Assembly (NCBI RefSeq): GCF_030764225.1
Contig: NZ_JASAXH010000004.1
From: Phocoenobacter atlanticus
GTDB taxonomy: Bacteria; Pseudomonadota; Gammaproteobacteria; Enterobacterales; Pasteurellaceae
Direction: 5' to 3' (one strand)
Length of the DNA stretch: 64,000 bases
This document shows, piece by piece, positions 25,715-36,080 of this stretch. Positions within the stretch are counted from its first letter, which is position 1; every line of letters begins with the position of its first letter. The notes below the pieces were generated by a model, which saw only the letters and a program-made list of their open reading frames with translations, searched no databases and was not told the DNA's origin. The position numbers and the translations under genes were made by a program.

Positions 25715-27997
25715 ATGACTCAAATGACAGAAGTTCAGCAACAAGCGTGGCAAGGCTTTGCTCACGGTGATTGGCAAGAAAACGTAAATGTACGTGATTT
25801 TATTCAAAAAAACTATACGCCTTATGAAGGTGATGAATCTTTCTTAGCAGACGTAACAGAAGCAACAACAACGTTGTGGGCAAAAGTAATGGAAGGCATC
25901 AAAGAAGAGAACCGTACTCACGAACCTCTTGATTTTGATACCGATCTTCCTTCAACAATTACATCTCACCCAGCAGGTTATATTGATAAAGAGTTAGAAA
26001 AAATTGTTGGTTTACAAACAGATAAACCATTAAAACGTGCCATTATTCCATTTGGTGGAATTAAAATGGTAGAAGGTTCTTGTAAAGTTTATGGTCGTGA
26101 ATTAGATCCACAAGTGAAAAAAATCTTTACTGAATACCGTAAAACACACAACCAAGGGGTATTTGACGTTTATACTCCAGATATTTTACGTTGTCGTAAA
26201 TCAGGTATCATCACAGGTCTTCCAGATGCTTATGGTCGTGGTCGTATTATTGGTGACTACCGTCGTGTAGCATTATATGGTATTGACTTCTTAATGGCAG
26301 ATAAATTAAATCAATTCCATTCATTACAAGAGCGTCTAGAAAATGGGGAAGATTTAGAAGGTACAATCCGTTTACGTGAAGAAATTGCAGAGCAATACAA
26401 AGCACTTTCTCAAATCAAACAAATGGCTGCCACTTATGGTTACGATATTTCAGGTCCTGCAAAAAATGCACAAGAAGCGGTTCAATGGTTATACTTTGCA
26501 TATCTTGCTGCAGTAAAATCACAAAATGGTGCAGCGATGTCATTCGGTCGTACTTCAACATTCTTAGATATTTATATCGAACGTGATTTAAAAGCAGGTA
26601 AAATTACAGAACAAGACGCACAAGAGTTAATGGATCACTTAGTAATGAAATTACGTATGGTGCGTTTCTTACGTACACCAGAATATGATCAATTATTCTC
26701 TGGCGACCCAATGTGGGCAACAGAAACATTTGCGGGAATGGGCTTAGACGGTCGTACATTAGTAACTAAAAACAGCTTCCGTATGTTACACACATTATAC
26801 ACAATGGGACCTTCTCCAGAGCCAAACTTAACTATTCTTTGGTCTGAGCAGTTACCAAAAGCATTTAAAGAATACTGTGCAAAAGTATCAATTGATACTT
26901 CTTCTGTTCAATATGAAAATGATGATTTAATGCGTTCAGATTTCCAAAGTGATGATTATGCAATTGCGTGTTGTGTAAGCCCAATGATCGTAGGTAAACA
27001 AATGCAGTTCTTTGGTGCTCGTGCAAACTTAGCGAAAACAATGCTTTATGCCATCAATGGTGGTATTGACGAAAACAGTAAAATGCAGGTAGGTCCTAAA
27101 TTTGATCGTATTACTTCTGAAGTATTAGACTTTGACGAAGTAATGGATCGTATGGATACCTTTATGGACTGGTTAGCTAAACAATATGTGACTGCGTTAA
27201 ATATCATTCACTATATGCACGATAAATACAGCTATGAAGCATCACTAATGGCATTACACGATCGTGATGTATATCGTACAATGGCGTGTGGTATCGCAGG
27301 ACTTTCAGTTGCCGCTGATTCACTTTCAGCAATCAAATATGCAAAAGTAAAACCAATTCGTGATGAAGACGGTATCGCCGTTGACTTTGAAATCGAAGGT
27401 GAATACCCACAATTTGGTAACAACGATTCTCGTGTAGATGATTTTGCGTGTGATTTAGTTGAACGTTTTATGAAGAAAATTCAAAAACTTAAAACTTATC
27501 GTAATGCTGTGCCAACTCAATCAGTATTAACTATCACCTCTAACGTGGTTTATGGTAAGAAAACAGGTAACACCCCAGACGGTCGTCGTTCAGGTGCACC
27601 ATTCGGTCCAGGTGCAAACCCAATGCACGGACGTGATCAAAAAGGTGCGGTAGCGTCATTAACCTCTGTGGCTAAATTACCATTTGCGTATGCAAAAGAT
27701 GGTATTTCATATACTTTCTCAATCGTACCAAATGCGTTAGGTAAAGATGATCTTGCTCAAAAACGTAATTTAGCAGGCTTAATGGACGGTTACTTCCACC
27801 ACGAAACAGAAGTGGAAGGCGGTCAGCACTTAAACGTAAACGTAATGAACCGTGAAATGTTATTAGACGCAATGGAAAATCCTGAAAAATACCCACAATT
27901 AACTATTCGTGTTTCAGGTTATGCAGTACGTTTTAACTCTTTAACTAAAGAGCAACAACAAGACGTCATTACTCGTACATTTACACAATCTATGTAA
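25715..27997 (+). CDS. pflB: Pyruvate formate-lyase PflB
   Basis: 760-residue glycyl-radical enzyme that converts pyruvate and CoA into acetyl-CoA and formate under anaerobiosis. The catalytic pair Cys419-Cys420 (YAIACCVSPM) and the radical Gly735 (RVSGYAVRF) are present, one residue offset from E. coli numbering. GAGGA precedes the ATG. Codon use is of the highly expressed type (many CGT, GGT, GTA). The activase gene pflA, commonly next to pflB, is not in this window; a DUF805 gene follows after a terminator. Confidence 0.98.
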   Translation: MTQMTEVQQQAWQGFAHGDWQENVNVRDFIQKNYTPYEGDESFLADVTEATTTLWAKVMEGIKEENRTHEPLDFDTDLPSTITSHPAGYIDKELEKIVGLQTDKPLKRAIIPFGGIKMVEGSCKVYGRELDPQVKKIFTEYRKTHNQGVFDVYTPDILRCRKSGIITGLPDAYGRGRIIGDYRRVALYGIDFLMADKLNQFHSLQERLENGEDLEGTIRLREEIAEQYKALSQIKQMAATYGYDISGPAKNAQEAVQWLYFAYLAAVKSQNGAAMSFGRTSTFLDIYIERDLKAGKITEQDAQELMDHLVMKLRMVRFLRTPEYDQLFSGDPMWATETFAGMGLDGRTLVTKNSFRMLHTLYTMGPSPEPNLTILWSEQLPKAFKEYCAKVSIDTSSVQYENDDLMRSDFQSDDYAIACCVSPMIVGKQMQFFGARANLAKTMLYAINGGIDENSKMQVGPKFDRITSEVLDFDEVMDRMDTFMDWLAKQYVTALNIIHYMHDKYSYEASLMALHDRDVYRTMACGIAGLSVAADSLSAIKYAKVKPIRDEDGIAVDFEIEGEYPQFGNNDSRVDDFACDLVERFMKKIQKLKTYRNAVPTQSVLTITSNVVYGKKTGNTPDGRRSGAPFGPGANPMHGRDQKGAVASLTSVAKLPFAYAKDGISYTFSIVPNALGKDDLAQKRNLAGLMDGYFHHETEVEGGQHLNVNVMNREMLLDAMENPEKYPQLTIRVSGYAVRFNSLTKEQQQDVITRTFTQSM

Positions 27998-28002
27998 TAA
28001 AA

Positions 28003-28087
28003 ATCTTACCTAATATTTTTTAGGTAAGATTGTCAAAATAAGGGATTAAGTTTAATATAATTAGACTTAGTCCTTTTTGTTTTTATT
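28003..28087 (+). terminator. Terminator region after pflB
   Basis: Two hairpins in tandem: a perfect 11-base stem ATCTTACCTAA / TTAGGTAAGAT (28003-28030), then GGATTAAGTTTAA / TTAGACTTAGTCC (28043-28073, two G-T pairs) followed directly by TTTTTGTTTTTATT. The second is a good intrinsic terminator. Confidence 0.75.
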
Positions 28088-28090
28088 GCT

Positions 28091-28477
28091 ATGAATAAAA
28101 TTAAAATAATGTTGTGTGTTTATCTACATGAATTTAGGTACTATGCTAATTTTAAAGGCAGAGCAAGTATTGAATATTATCGTTCATTTATAAGAATTTA
28201 CGCTATTATTTTTTTCTGCTTAATGGGATTAGCCGAGTATTCTGATGAAAAAGTTTTTGTGGAAATTCTTGTTATTTATTTTTTTATCAGTTTATTTCCA
28301 ATGCTTGCAGTGATGACTAGACGTTTACACGATTTAGGCAAAAGCGGATGGAATATTATAGATATAACAACATTAGATTTAATAAGATTGAGCGATAAAG
28401 AAGGCTCACCAGAACCAAATAAATATGGTGAAAAGCCAAATGATATGGAGTTTATAAAAATTAAAAAATTACAATGA
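28091..28477 (+). CDS. DUF805 family membrane protein, shortened
   Basis: 128 residues. N-terminal YYANFKGRASIEYYRSFIRIYAI and the central RRLHDLGKSGWN are hallmarks of DUF805 inner-membrane proteins (YhaH type), and the tail SPEPNKYGEKPN matches the usual D/S-x-x-G-x-N-x-Y-G-x-x-P ending. Between them the customary last hydrophobic helix is replaced by a short polar stretch (IIDITTLDLIRLSDKEG), so the protein has two rather than three to four membrane segments. Function of the family is unknown. No clear ribosome binding site. Confidence 0.75.
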   Translation: MNKIKIMLCVYLHEFRYYANFKGRASIEYYRSFIRIYAIIFFCLMGLAEYSDEKVFVEILVIYFFISLFPMLAVMTRRLHDLGKSGWNIIDITTLDLIRLSDKEGSPEPNKYGEKPNDMEFIKIKKLQ

Positions 28478-28524
28478 GATTTACAATGGTGGAGCTTTTA
28501 GAAGCCAAAATAAATGAAATATAA

Positions 28525-28565
28525 AAAATGGTCAAAGCAAAGAGTCTTTTGACCATTTTTATTAT
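28525..28565 (+). terminator. Intrinsic terminator after the DUF805 gene
   Basis: AAAATGGTCAAA and TTTTGACCATTTTT form a long stem with loop GCAAAGAGTC and a T-rich 3' side, so it could act for both strands (the DUF805 gene and, from the other side, argS). Confidence 0.75.
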
Positions 28566-28685
28566 TTTAACTTATTGAATAATAGGCATAAAGGATTAAA
28601 AGTCTAACCCTATTTATTAATGTTATTGATCATTAAAATATATCAAAGATCAAATTAAAATAGACCTATACCAATTTAGTAAAAA

Positions 28686-30413
28686 CTACATTTTTTCAAC
28701 GGTTTTAATACCCAATAAATCTAATCCTTGTTTTAAGGTTTGAGCAGTTAAATAAGCTAATTTTAAACGACTTTGTTTTACATCTTCTTCCGCATTTAGG
28801 ATCGGACAAGCCTCATAAAATGTTGAAAAGGTACCTGCCAATTCATAAAGATACTGACACAACACGTGTGGCGTCCCTTCTTTTGCAACCATAATCACGG
28901 CTTCTTCAAATTGTAATAATTTTAAGGCTAAAGCACGTTCTTTGTCCTCTGTTAGCAGCAGTTTACCCGCCAATGTTTTTGGATCAATATTAGCACGATT
29001 GAAAATAGAGCTTACTCGAGTATAAGCATATTGCATATAAGGTGCCGTATTGCCCTCAAAACTTAACATATTATTCCAATCAAAAATATAATCTGTAGTA
29101 CGGTTTTTTGATAAATCGGCATATTTAACAGAACCAATACTCACAGCTTCAATTACAGCCTGTTTCTCTTCTGGTGTTAAATCAGGATTTTTTTCTGAAA
29201 TTAATTTATCTGCTCGAATTTTTGCTTCATCAAGCAAATCAACTAACTTAACCGTACCACCTGTACGTGTTTTAAATGGTTTACCATCTTTACCTAACAT
29301 CATTCCAAAATAATGATGTTCAAGACTAAAACTATCTGGTACATATCCAGCTTTACGAGTAATTAACCATGCTTGTTGCATATGCTGAGCTTGACGAGAG
29401 TCTGAAAAAACTAATGCACGATCTGCTTTTAAAGTATGGTAACGGTATTTTGCAGCGGCAATATCTGTAGTAGTATAAAGAAAGCCTCCATCACGCTTTT
29501 GAACTATTACACCTAAAGGCTCCCCTTCTTTATTTTTAAATTCATCAAGATAAACGACATAAGCACCATCATCTTCAACCGCTAAGCCTTGCGCTTTTAA
29601 ATCCTCCATAATTTCAGGTAACATCGGGTTATATAAACTCTCTCCCATCACGTCTTTTTCCGTTAAAGTAACGTTCAAACGATTATAGTTTTGTTGGTTA
29701 TGGAGCATTGTGATATCAACTAATTTACGCCACATTCTATGGCAATATTCATCTCCACTTTGTAATTTAACCACATAATTACGTGCTTTGATTGCAAACT
29801 CTTCATCCTCATCATAATGTTTTTTTGCATCACGATAAAAAGCCTCAAGATCACTTAATTCCATTGCCGTTGCATTCTCATTTTCTATTTTTTCAAGATA
29901 AGCAATCAACATTCCAAATTGTGTTCCCCAATCTCCCACGTGATTAGCTCGAATAACCTTGTTACCCAAAAACTCTAATGAGCGAACCACTGCATCGCCG
30001 ATAATAGTTGAACGCAAATGTCCGACGTGCATCTCTTTCGCAACATTTGGTGAAGAGTAATCTACTACCACTCTTTGATTTTGGTTGAGTTCAATGCCTA
30101 ATTTTTCACTTTTTAATGCTAATTCTGCATTCTTTTCTAACCACTTAGGATCTAAAAAAATGTTAATAAAGCCCGGTCCTGCAATTTCTAATTTTTCTGC
30201 AATACCCACTAAATTAATTTGATCCAGTACTTTTTGAGCAAATTCACGAGGATTGACCCCTAATTTCTTCGCTGCTCCCATAATACCATTGGCTTGATAA
30301 TCCCCAAATTGAGGTTTTCCCGATTGACGCACCAATGCTTCACAATTTGCTTCAGCACCAGCTAAAACCATTGCTTGCTGAATTTGTTTAGATAAAATTT
30401 GTTGAATATTCAT
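28686..30413 (-). CDS. argS: Arginyl-tRNA synthetase ArgS
   Basis: 575-residue class I aminoacyl-tRNA synthetase (E. coli 577). N-terminal Add-1 domain, the HIGH-type motif HVGHLRST within SSPNVAKEMHVGH, GDWGTQFGML, and the C-terminal DALR anticodon-binding domain (YAYTRVSSIF to LDLLGIKTVEKM). Lacks a canonical KMSKS, as is usual for ArgRS; the loop reads GKPFKTRTGG. AGGTTAT precedes the ATG. Confidence 0.98.
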   Translation of the reverse strand: MNIQQILSKQIQQAMVLAGAEANCEALVRQSGKPQFGDYQANGIMGAAKKLGVNPREFAQKVLDQINLVGIAEKLEIAGPGFINIFLDPKWLEKNAELALKSEKLGIELNQNQRVVVDYSSPNVAKEMHVGHLRSTIIGDAVVRSLEFLGNKVIRANHVGDWGTQFGMLIAYLEKIENENATAMELSDLEAFYRDAKKHYDEDEEFAIKARNYVVKLQSGDEYCHRMWRKLVDITMLHNQQNYNRLNVTLTEKDVMGESLYNPMLPEIMEDLKAQGLAVEDDGAYVVYLDEFKNKEGEPLGVIVQKRDGGFLYTTTDIAAAKYRYHTLKADRALVFSDSRQAQHMQQAWLITRKAGYVPDSFSLEHHYFGMMLGKDGKPFKTRTGGTVKLVDLLDEAKIRADKLISEKNPDLTPEEKQAVIEAVSIGSVKYADLSKNRTTDYIFDWNNMLSFEGNTAPYMQYAYTRVSSIFNRANIDPKTLAGKLLLTEDKERALALKLLQFEEAVIMVAKEGTPHVLCQYLYELAGTFSTFYEACPILNAEEDVKQSRLKLAYLTAQTLKQGLDLLGIKTVEKM

Positions 30414-30586
30414 TTTTATAACCTGTTAATAATGTAATCGTATTAAATATGGATAAGATGATACTAAATTTTGCAAAAACTTTCGACAATCTTACCGCTT
30501 GTTTTTTGATAAAAGAACTCTTTTGAGTGATTATTGTCTTAAATAGTGCAATAATGGAAGAAATTCAATTTTTAGGAGAATATAAA

Positions 30587-31051
30587 ATGAAGAAATTAGG
30601 TTTAACATTTGCCTTAGCCATCAGTTTAGGTTTGGTGGGTTGTGCTAATCAAGATGTATATGGCGGAAATGTATATACTGGATCTCAAGCAAAAGAAGCT
30701 CGTTCAATTAGCTATGGAAAAATTGTTTCTGTACGTGACGTTCTTATTCAAGCAAAAAGTGATGGTGTTATCGGCGGAATTGGTGGTGGTGCACTTGGTG
30801 GTGTACTTGGCTCTACTATCGGTGGTGGAAAAGGTCAAGAAATTGCCACCGCAGTTGGGGCAATTGCAGGTGCTGTGCTTGGTAATAAAACAGAGCAAAA
30901 AATGAATCAAGTTGTTTCTATGGAAATGGTGATTCGCAAAGATAATGGTAAAGAAATTGTCGTGGTTCAGAAAAAAGAAGCTGGTTTTGTACCAGGTAAA
31001 CGAGTAAGAATAGTTGGCTCATCTTCTGATCTTAATGTTTCATTACTTTAA
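30587..31051 (+). CDS. slyB: SlyB/Pcp-type outer-membrane lipoprotein with glycine zipper
   Basis: 154 residues from the ATG at 30587, chosen because AGGAG lies just before it and because the signal peptide (KKLGLTFALAISLGL, lipobox VGC) starts there; the longer open frame begins 20 codons earlier without support. A glycine-zipper segment (GGIGGGALGGVLGSTIGGGKG) spans about residues 62-85 and a small beta domain ends the protein. Corresponds to the 15-kDa Pcp lipoprotein of Haemophilus and SlyB of enterics, which organise outer-membrane protein assemblies. Confidence 0.92.
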   Translation: MKKLGLTFALAISLGLVGCANQDVYGGNVYTGSQAKEARSISYGKIVSVRDVLIQAKSDGVIGGIGGGALGGVLGSTIGGGKGQEIATAVGAIAGAVLGNKTEQKMNQVVSMEMVIRKDNGKEIVVVQKKEAGFVPGKRVRIVGSSSDLNVSLL

Positions 31052-31066
31052 ATATTATTAAAATAT

Positions 31067-31095
31067 GTAGGGTTAGCGATACTCGTTAATTCTAC
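31067..31095. repeat. Small palindromic element after slyB
   Basis: GTAG-gg-TTAGCGA-tac-TCGTTAA-tt-CTAC, an imperfect palindrome. No T tract follows, so it resembles a dispersed palindromic repeat more than a terminator. Confidence 0.4.
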
Positions 31096-31148
31096 TAACA
31101 CTAAGAGATAGAGAAATACAAGTTATGAACACTCTTGTGGTGTTCTAA

Positions 31149-31301
31149 TTTTTTGCCCTAATATCAGGGCGAGCTCATAAATTCCCCTATGCAATTCACG
31201 GACAAACCGTCGCTGACTTAATTTATAAGAAAGCAGATACCAACAAAGAATTTATGGGTTTACAAACGTGGAAAAATGCTGATTTGCAAATTTTTGATTG
31301 A
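31149..31301 (+). pseudogene. Remnant of a RhuM-family gene
   Basis: A 50-codon stretch bounded upstream by an in-frame TAA, with no start codon. It reads FPYAIHGQTVADLIYKKAD and then EFMGLQTWKN before a stop. The phrase AIHGQT-ADLIY-KAD-MGLTTW is the core of the RhuM (virulence RhuM/YHR) family. Both ends of the original gene of more than 300 residues are gone. A single uptake core (ACCGCTTGT) follows its stop. Family call from motif memory. Confidence 0.5.
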
Positions 31302-31604
31302 ATGTGACCGCTTGTTTTTTCTTATTAGTAATTTCCCCTTTAGCTTACAAATTAGAAAGACGATTTTTTATTTAGCCAACCATAAATAGTGTGTTTTTTA
31401 TTCTTTAATAGAGCAAATAATCTATATTCATCACAAAAAAATCCCTTTTTAACCAAATTAACCTTATCAATCATTAGTATTTTTTATTGTTATCATTTAT
31501 AATTCTAATCTAAAATAATAAAGTTAATTCTATATTTCATATAAATTGAGATAAAAATCAAAATAAATTGGCTTTTTTGAAATATAAAAGTGGGAAGGGG
31601 TGTT
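31302..31604. other. Intergenic region upstream of gltB
   Basis: About 300 AT-rich bases with one uptake-signal core at the left end. TTTATAAT-like sequence near 31495-31502 may be part of the gltB promoter, but no hexamer pair is convincing. No gene or strong structure is seen. Confidence 0.4.
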
Positions 31605-34600
31605 ATGTTATATGATAAAAATGAAGTGCGAGAAAACTGTGGGTTTGGGTTAATCGCAAATATTGAGGGTGAACAAAGCCATAAAGTGGTGCGTAATGCC
31701 ATTTTAGGTCTCTCTCGTATGCAACATCGTGGAGCGGTGTTATCAGATGGAAAAACAGGGGATGGCTGTGGGTTACACTTGCAAATGCCAAAACGCTTTT
31801 TTCGTTTTATTGCTGAAGAGCAAGGGTTTAAATTGGCAAAAGAGTTTGCGGTGGGGCAGATTTTTTTTCCTGCAGAGCCTGAATTAATCGAGCAATATAC
31901 ACAGATTATTAAACAAGAATTAACCAAAGAAACCTTAACCATCAGTGCGTGGCGTGATGTAGCGATCAATAGGTCTATTTTAGGATCTATTGCCTTAGCC
32001 AGTTTACCTGCGATTAAACAGGTATTTATTAATGTACCACCGGGTTGGGGCATTAAGGATATGGAACGCCGTTTATATATGGCACGTCGTCGTATTGAAA
32101 AACGCATTGAACATAATGATTTTTATATTTGTAGCCTCTCTTCGCAAATTATTATCTACAAAGGGCTATGTATTCCTAAAGATTTGCCTAAATTTTATTT
32201 AGATTTGGCGGATTTACGTATGGAAAGTGCGATTTGTCTCTTTCATCAACGTTTTTCTACCAATACGCTACCTCAATGGAAATTGGCACAACCTTTTCGT
32301 TATCTAGCCCATAATGGTGAAATCAATACCATTTCAGGAAACCGTGCGTGGGCAAGAGCAAGGGCATATAAATATAGCACGCCGTTGATCCCTGATTTGC
32401 AAACTATTGCACCTTTTATCAATGAAACAGGCTCGGATTCTAGTTCGTTAGACAATATGTTAGAACTCTTTGTGAATGGGGGAATGGATTTATTTCGAGC
32501 AATGCGTTTATTGATTCCACCTGCGTGGCAACATAATCCTGATATGGATGAGGACTTGAAAGCTTTCTATGATTTTAATGCAATGCATATGGAACCTTGG
32601 GATGGACCAGCTGGGATTGTGTTAAGTGATGGTCGTCACGTTGCTTGTAATTTGGATCGTAATGGTTTACGCCCTGCTCGTTATGTGATTACGCAAGATA
32701 AGTTAATTACCATTGCCAGTGAAGTAGGGATTTGGGATTATGCCCCTGATGAAGTGATTGAAAAAGGGCGTGTTGGACCAGGGGAATTGTTAGTGATAGA
32801 TACTGATAATGGTCGCTTAATTCATTCCGCAGAAATTGATGCTGAAATTAAAGATCGCCACCCATATCGAGAGTGGTTAGAGAAAAATGTATTACGTTTA
32901 ACCCCTTTTGAAAAGGTGTCTGATACTGAAGTTGGTGATATTGAGGTTACGCCTGAGCAACTACTCACTTATCAAAAGCAGTTTGGTTATACAAAAGAAG
33001 AGCTTGAAAATATCATTCAAGTATTGGGTGAGAACGGACAAGAGCCAGTAGGGTCGATGGGTGATGATACCCCATTTGCGGTATTGTCTGAAAAGCCTCG
33101 TGTTATTTATGATTATTTTCGTCAATATTTTGCACAGGTTACCAATCCGCCGATCGATCCTTTGCGAGAAGCCCACGTGATGAGCCTTGCCACAAATATT
33201 GGGCAAGAGGTGAGTGTCTTTTTTGAAACAGAAAGTACCTCCCATAGAGTGAATTTTAAATCGCCAATATTAGTTTATTCTGATATGCAACAAATATTGG
33301 CATTGCCTCAGCAGTGGTATAAACATATATTTTTAGATGCGACTTATAATCGTGATATTACCGATTTAAAAAGTGCCATTGCTGATTTGTGTGATCAAGC
33401 GGAAGAAGCCGCAAGAAAGGGTTGTGGTTTAATTGTGGTATCTGATCGTTTGATTAGTAAAACAAATTTACCTATTCCTGCGGCATTGTCAGTGGGGGCG
33501 ATACAGCAACGTTTAGTTGAGAAAAATTTACGTTGTGATGCCAATATTATTGTGGAAACAGGCTCAGCACGTAACCCTCATCACTTTGCTGTGTTAATTG
33601 GGTTAGGAGCAACAGCGGTCTACCCTTATTTAGCTTATGAAACATTAGGGCAGCTAGTCAAACTAGGTGCAATGAATAAACCATTACGAGAAGTTATTGC
33701 GAATTTCCGTAAAGGGATTGATAAAGGGCTGTATAAAATAATGTCTAAAATGGGTATTTCGACTATCTCCTCTTACCGTTGTGCTCATCTTTTTGAAGCG
33801 GTAGGATTAAGTAAAGAAATTACCAATTTATGTTTCCCTCGTATTACTTGTCGTATTGGTGGTGCTTCCTTTGAGCATTTAAACCAAGATAATATAATGC
33901 TCAACCGCTTAGCGTGGCGTGTTAGCCAACCATTACCAATGGGAGGAGAGCTTAAATATAAACCACAAGGTGAATATCACGCTTATAATCCTGATGTAGT
34001 GAATTATTTACAACAAGCCGTGAATTCAGGGGATTATCAGATTTATAAAAAATATACCGAAGTGGTAAATAATCGCCCTGTTACCAATATTAGAGATTTA
34101 TTACATCTGAAAATAGACTTACAACAGCCTATTCCTCTTGAACAGGTTGAACCCGCAGAAAATTTATATAAACGCTTTGATAGTGCGGCAATGAGTATCG
34201 GAGCATTAAGCCCAGAAGCCCACGAAGCATTAGCAACTGCAATGAACCGTTTAGGTGGTTTCTCAAATTCAGGGGAAGGAGGGGAAGATCCTGCTCGCTA
34301 TGGCACAGAAAAAGTGTCTCGTATTAAGCAAGTCGCCTCAGGTCGTTTTGGGGTAACGCCTGCTTATTTAATGAGTGCTGATGTGATTCAAATTAAAGTA
34401 GCACAAGGGGCAAAACCCGGTGAAGGGGGGCAACTTCCAGGTGATAAAGTGACGCCTTATATTGCAAAATTACGTTATTCCGTACCGGGTTCAACCTTAA
34501 TTTCCCCCCCGCCTCATCACGATATTTATTCTATTGAGGATTTGGCACAATTAATTTTTGATCTAAAACAGATCAATCCAACGGCATTAATTTCAGTAAA

Positions 34601-36071
34601 ACTGGTTTCCTTACCAGGCGTTGGCACCATCGCAACAGGCGTGGCAAAAGCCTATGCAGATTTAATCACTATTGCAGGGTATGACGGTGGCACAGGTGCA
34701 AGCCCTCTAACGAGTGTCAAATATGCGGGTTCACCGTGGGAACTTGGTTTAGCAGAGGCTCAGCAGGCATTGGTTGAAAATAATTTACGTCATAAAGTCC
34801 GTTTACAAATTGATGGTGGCTTAAAAACTGGTCTTGATGTGATTAAAGCAGCGATTTTAGGGGCAGAAAGTTTTGGTTTTGGTACAGGTCCTATGATTGC
34901 ATTAGGTTGCCGTTATTTGCGTATTTGTCACTTAAATAATTGTGCGACAGGTATTGCCACACAGGATGAGACGTTACGTCAAAATCATTATCACGGCTTA
35001 CCTGAAAAAGCGATGAACTATTTTAAATTTATCGCCCAAGATGTACGTGAAATTATGGCACAACTCGGTGTTGAAAAATTAACGGATCTGATTGGGCGGA
35101 CGGATCTTTTGGCGGTGATCGAAGGTAAAACGGCGAAGCACTCACAACTTGATTTAACGAGTTTACTTTATAAACCGCAAGTACCAAAAGGTGGGGCAAC
35201 ACATTGTATTGAAAGTAATCCACCGATGGATCAAGGTTTACTCAATAAAGCGATAATGAAAGAAGCTGAGAGCGTATTGCAATCTGACGAGCCTTGCCAT
35301 TTAGAAATGAATTTTGATGTCAGCAATTTAGATCGTTCTATTGGGGCGACACTTTCAGGCAAAATTGCACAGAAATATGGTAATAAAGGCAATCCACAGC
35401 AACGCTTTGACCTTAATTTAGTGGGAACAGCAGGGCAAAGTTTAGGGGCGTGGTTATCTGGTGGCGTGAATATTTCTCTGATTGGCGATACTAACGATTA
35501 TGTCGGTAAAGGTATGGCAGGCGGAAGCATTGTTATTCGTCCACATACTGGCGTGTCATTCCAACCAGAGCATTCAACCATTGCGGGGAATACCTGTTTA
35601 TATGGTGCGACAGGTGGAACACTCTATGCTTCAGGGCGAGTGGGAGAACGTTTTGCGGTTCGTAACTCAGGTGCAATCGCTGTTGTTGAAGGTATTGGTG
35701 ATAATGGTTGTGAATATATGACTGGCGGTGTGGTATGTGTGCTAGGTAAAACGGGTATTAACTTTGGTGCAGGTATGACTGGCGGTTTTGCTTACGTATT
35801 GGATGTGGATGATCGACTTCAAGAGCGTATCAATGGTGAGTTAGTGGAAGGGGTATCTATCGTTGATTTAACAAGGCATCAAGTACATTTAAAGAGTTTA
35901 CTTTCTCAATATCTTGAGCAGACAATGAGTCCATTAGCAGAAGTTATTTTAGAGAATTGGGAAGAATATATTGCACGTTTTGTGCTTGTTAAACCCAGAT
36001 CGAATGATGTTGATGGCTTGCTAGGACAAGATCGCCATACCATCAATGAACTTGGTGTAATTACCCAATAG
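31605..36071 (+). CDS. gltB: Glutamate synthase large subunit GltB
   Basis: 1488 residues from the ATG at 31605, which follows GGAAGGGG; a GTG five codons earlier is less likely. NADPH-GOGAT alpha subunit: the N-terminal class II amidotransferase nucleophile is Cys12 (RENCGFGLIA) after a very short propeptide. Then come the central domain, the FMN-binding synthase domain (FSNSGEGGEDPARYGTEK, GYDGGTGASPLTS), a 3Fe-4S cluster motif (CRYLRICHLNNC), and the C-terminal GXGXG beta-helix. Makes glutamate from glutamine and 2-oxoglutarate together with GltD, next door. Confidence 0.98.
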   Translation: MLYDKNEVRENCGFGLIANIEGEQSHKVVRNAILGLSRMQHRGAVLSDGKTGDGCGLHLQMPKRFFRFIAEEQGFKLAKEFAVGQIFFPAEPELIEQYTQIIKQELTKETLTISAWRDVAINRSILGSIALASLPAIKQVFINVPPGWGIKDMERRLYMARRRIEKRIEHNDFYICSLSSQIIIYKGLCIPKDLPKFYLDLADLRMESAICLFHQRFSTNTLPQWKLAQPFRYLAHNGEINTISGNRAWARARAYKYSTPLIPDLQTIAPFINETGSDSSSLDNMLELFVNGGMDLFRAMRLLIPPAWQHNPDMDEDLKAFYDFNAMHMEPWDGPAGIVLSDGRHVACNLDRNGLRPARYVITQDKLITIASEVGIWDYAPDEVIEKGRVGPGELLVIDTDNGRLIHSAEIDAEIKDRHPYREWLEKNVLRLTPFEKVSDTEVGDIEVTPEQLLTYQKQFGYTKEELENIIQVLGENGQEPVGSMGDDTPFAVLSEKPRVIYDYFRQYFAQVTNPPIDPLREAHVMSLATNIGQEVSVFFETESTSHRVNFKSPILVYSDMQQILALPQQWYKHIFLDATYNRDITDLKSAIADLCDQAEEAARKGCGLIVVSDRLISKTNLPIPAALSVGAIQQRLVEKNLRCDANIIVETGSARNPHHFAVLIGLGATAVYPYLAYETLGQLVKLGAMNKPLREVIANFRKGIDKGLYKIMSKMGISTISSYRCAHLFEAVGLSKEITNLCFPRITCRIGGASFEHLNQDNIMLNRLAWRVSQPLPMGGELKYKPQGEYHAYNPDVVNYLQQAVNSGDYQIYKKYTEVVNNRPVTNIRDLLHLKIDLQQPIPLEQVEPAENLYKRFDSAAMSIGALSPEAHEALATAMNRLGGFSNSGEGGEDPARYGTEKVSRIKQVASGRFGVTPAYLMSADVIQIKVAQGAKPGEGGQLPGDKVTPYIAKLRYSVPGSTLISPPPHHDIYSIEDLAQLIFDLKQINPTALISVKLVSLPGVGTIATGVAKAYADLITIAGYDGGTGASPLTSVKYAGSPWELGLAEAQQALVENNLRHKVRLQIDGGLKTGLDVIKAAILGAESFGFGTGPMIALGCRYLRICHLNNCATGIATQDETLRQNHYHGLPEKAMNYFKFIAQDVREIMAQLGVEKLTDLIGRTDLLAVIEGKTAKHSQLDLTSLLYKPQVPKGGATHCIESNPPMDQGLLNKAIMKEAESVLQSDEPCHLEMNFDVSNLDRSIGATLSGKIAQKYGNKGNPQQRFDLNLVGTAGQSLGAWLSGGVNISLIGDTNDYVGKGMAGGSIVIRPHTGVSFQPEHSTIAGNTCLYGATGGTLYASGRVGERFAVRNSGAIAVVEGIGDNGCEYMTGGVVCVLGKTGINFGAGMTGGFAYVLDVDDRLQERINGELVEGVSIVDLTRHQVHLKSLLSQYLEQTMSPLAEVILENWEEYIARFVLVKPRSNDVDGLLGQDRHTINELGVITQ

Positions 36072-36080
36072 TGAGCAATA

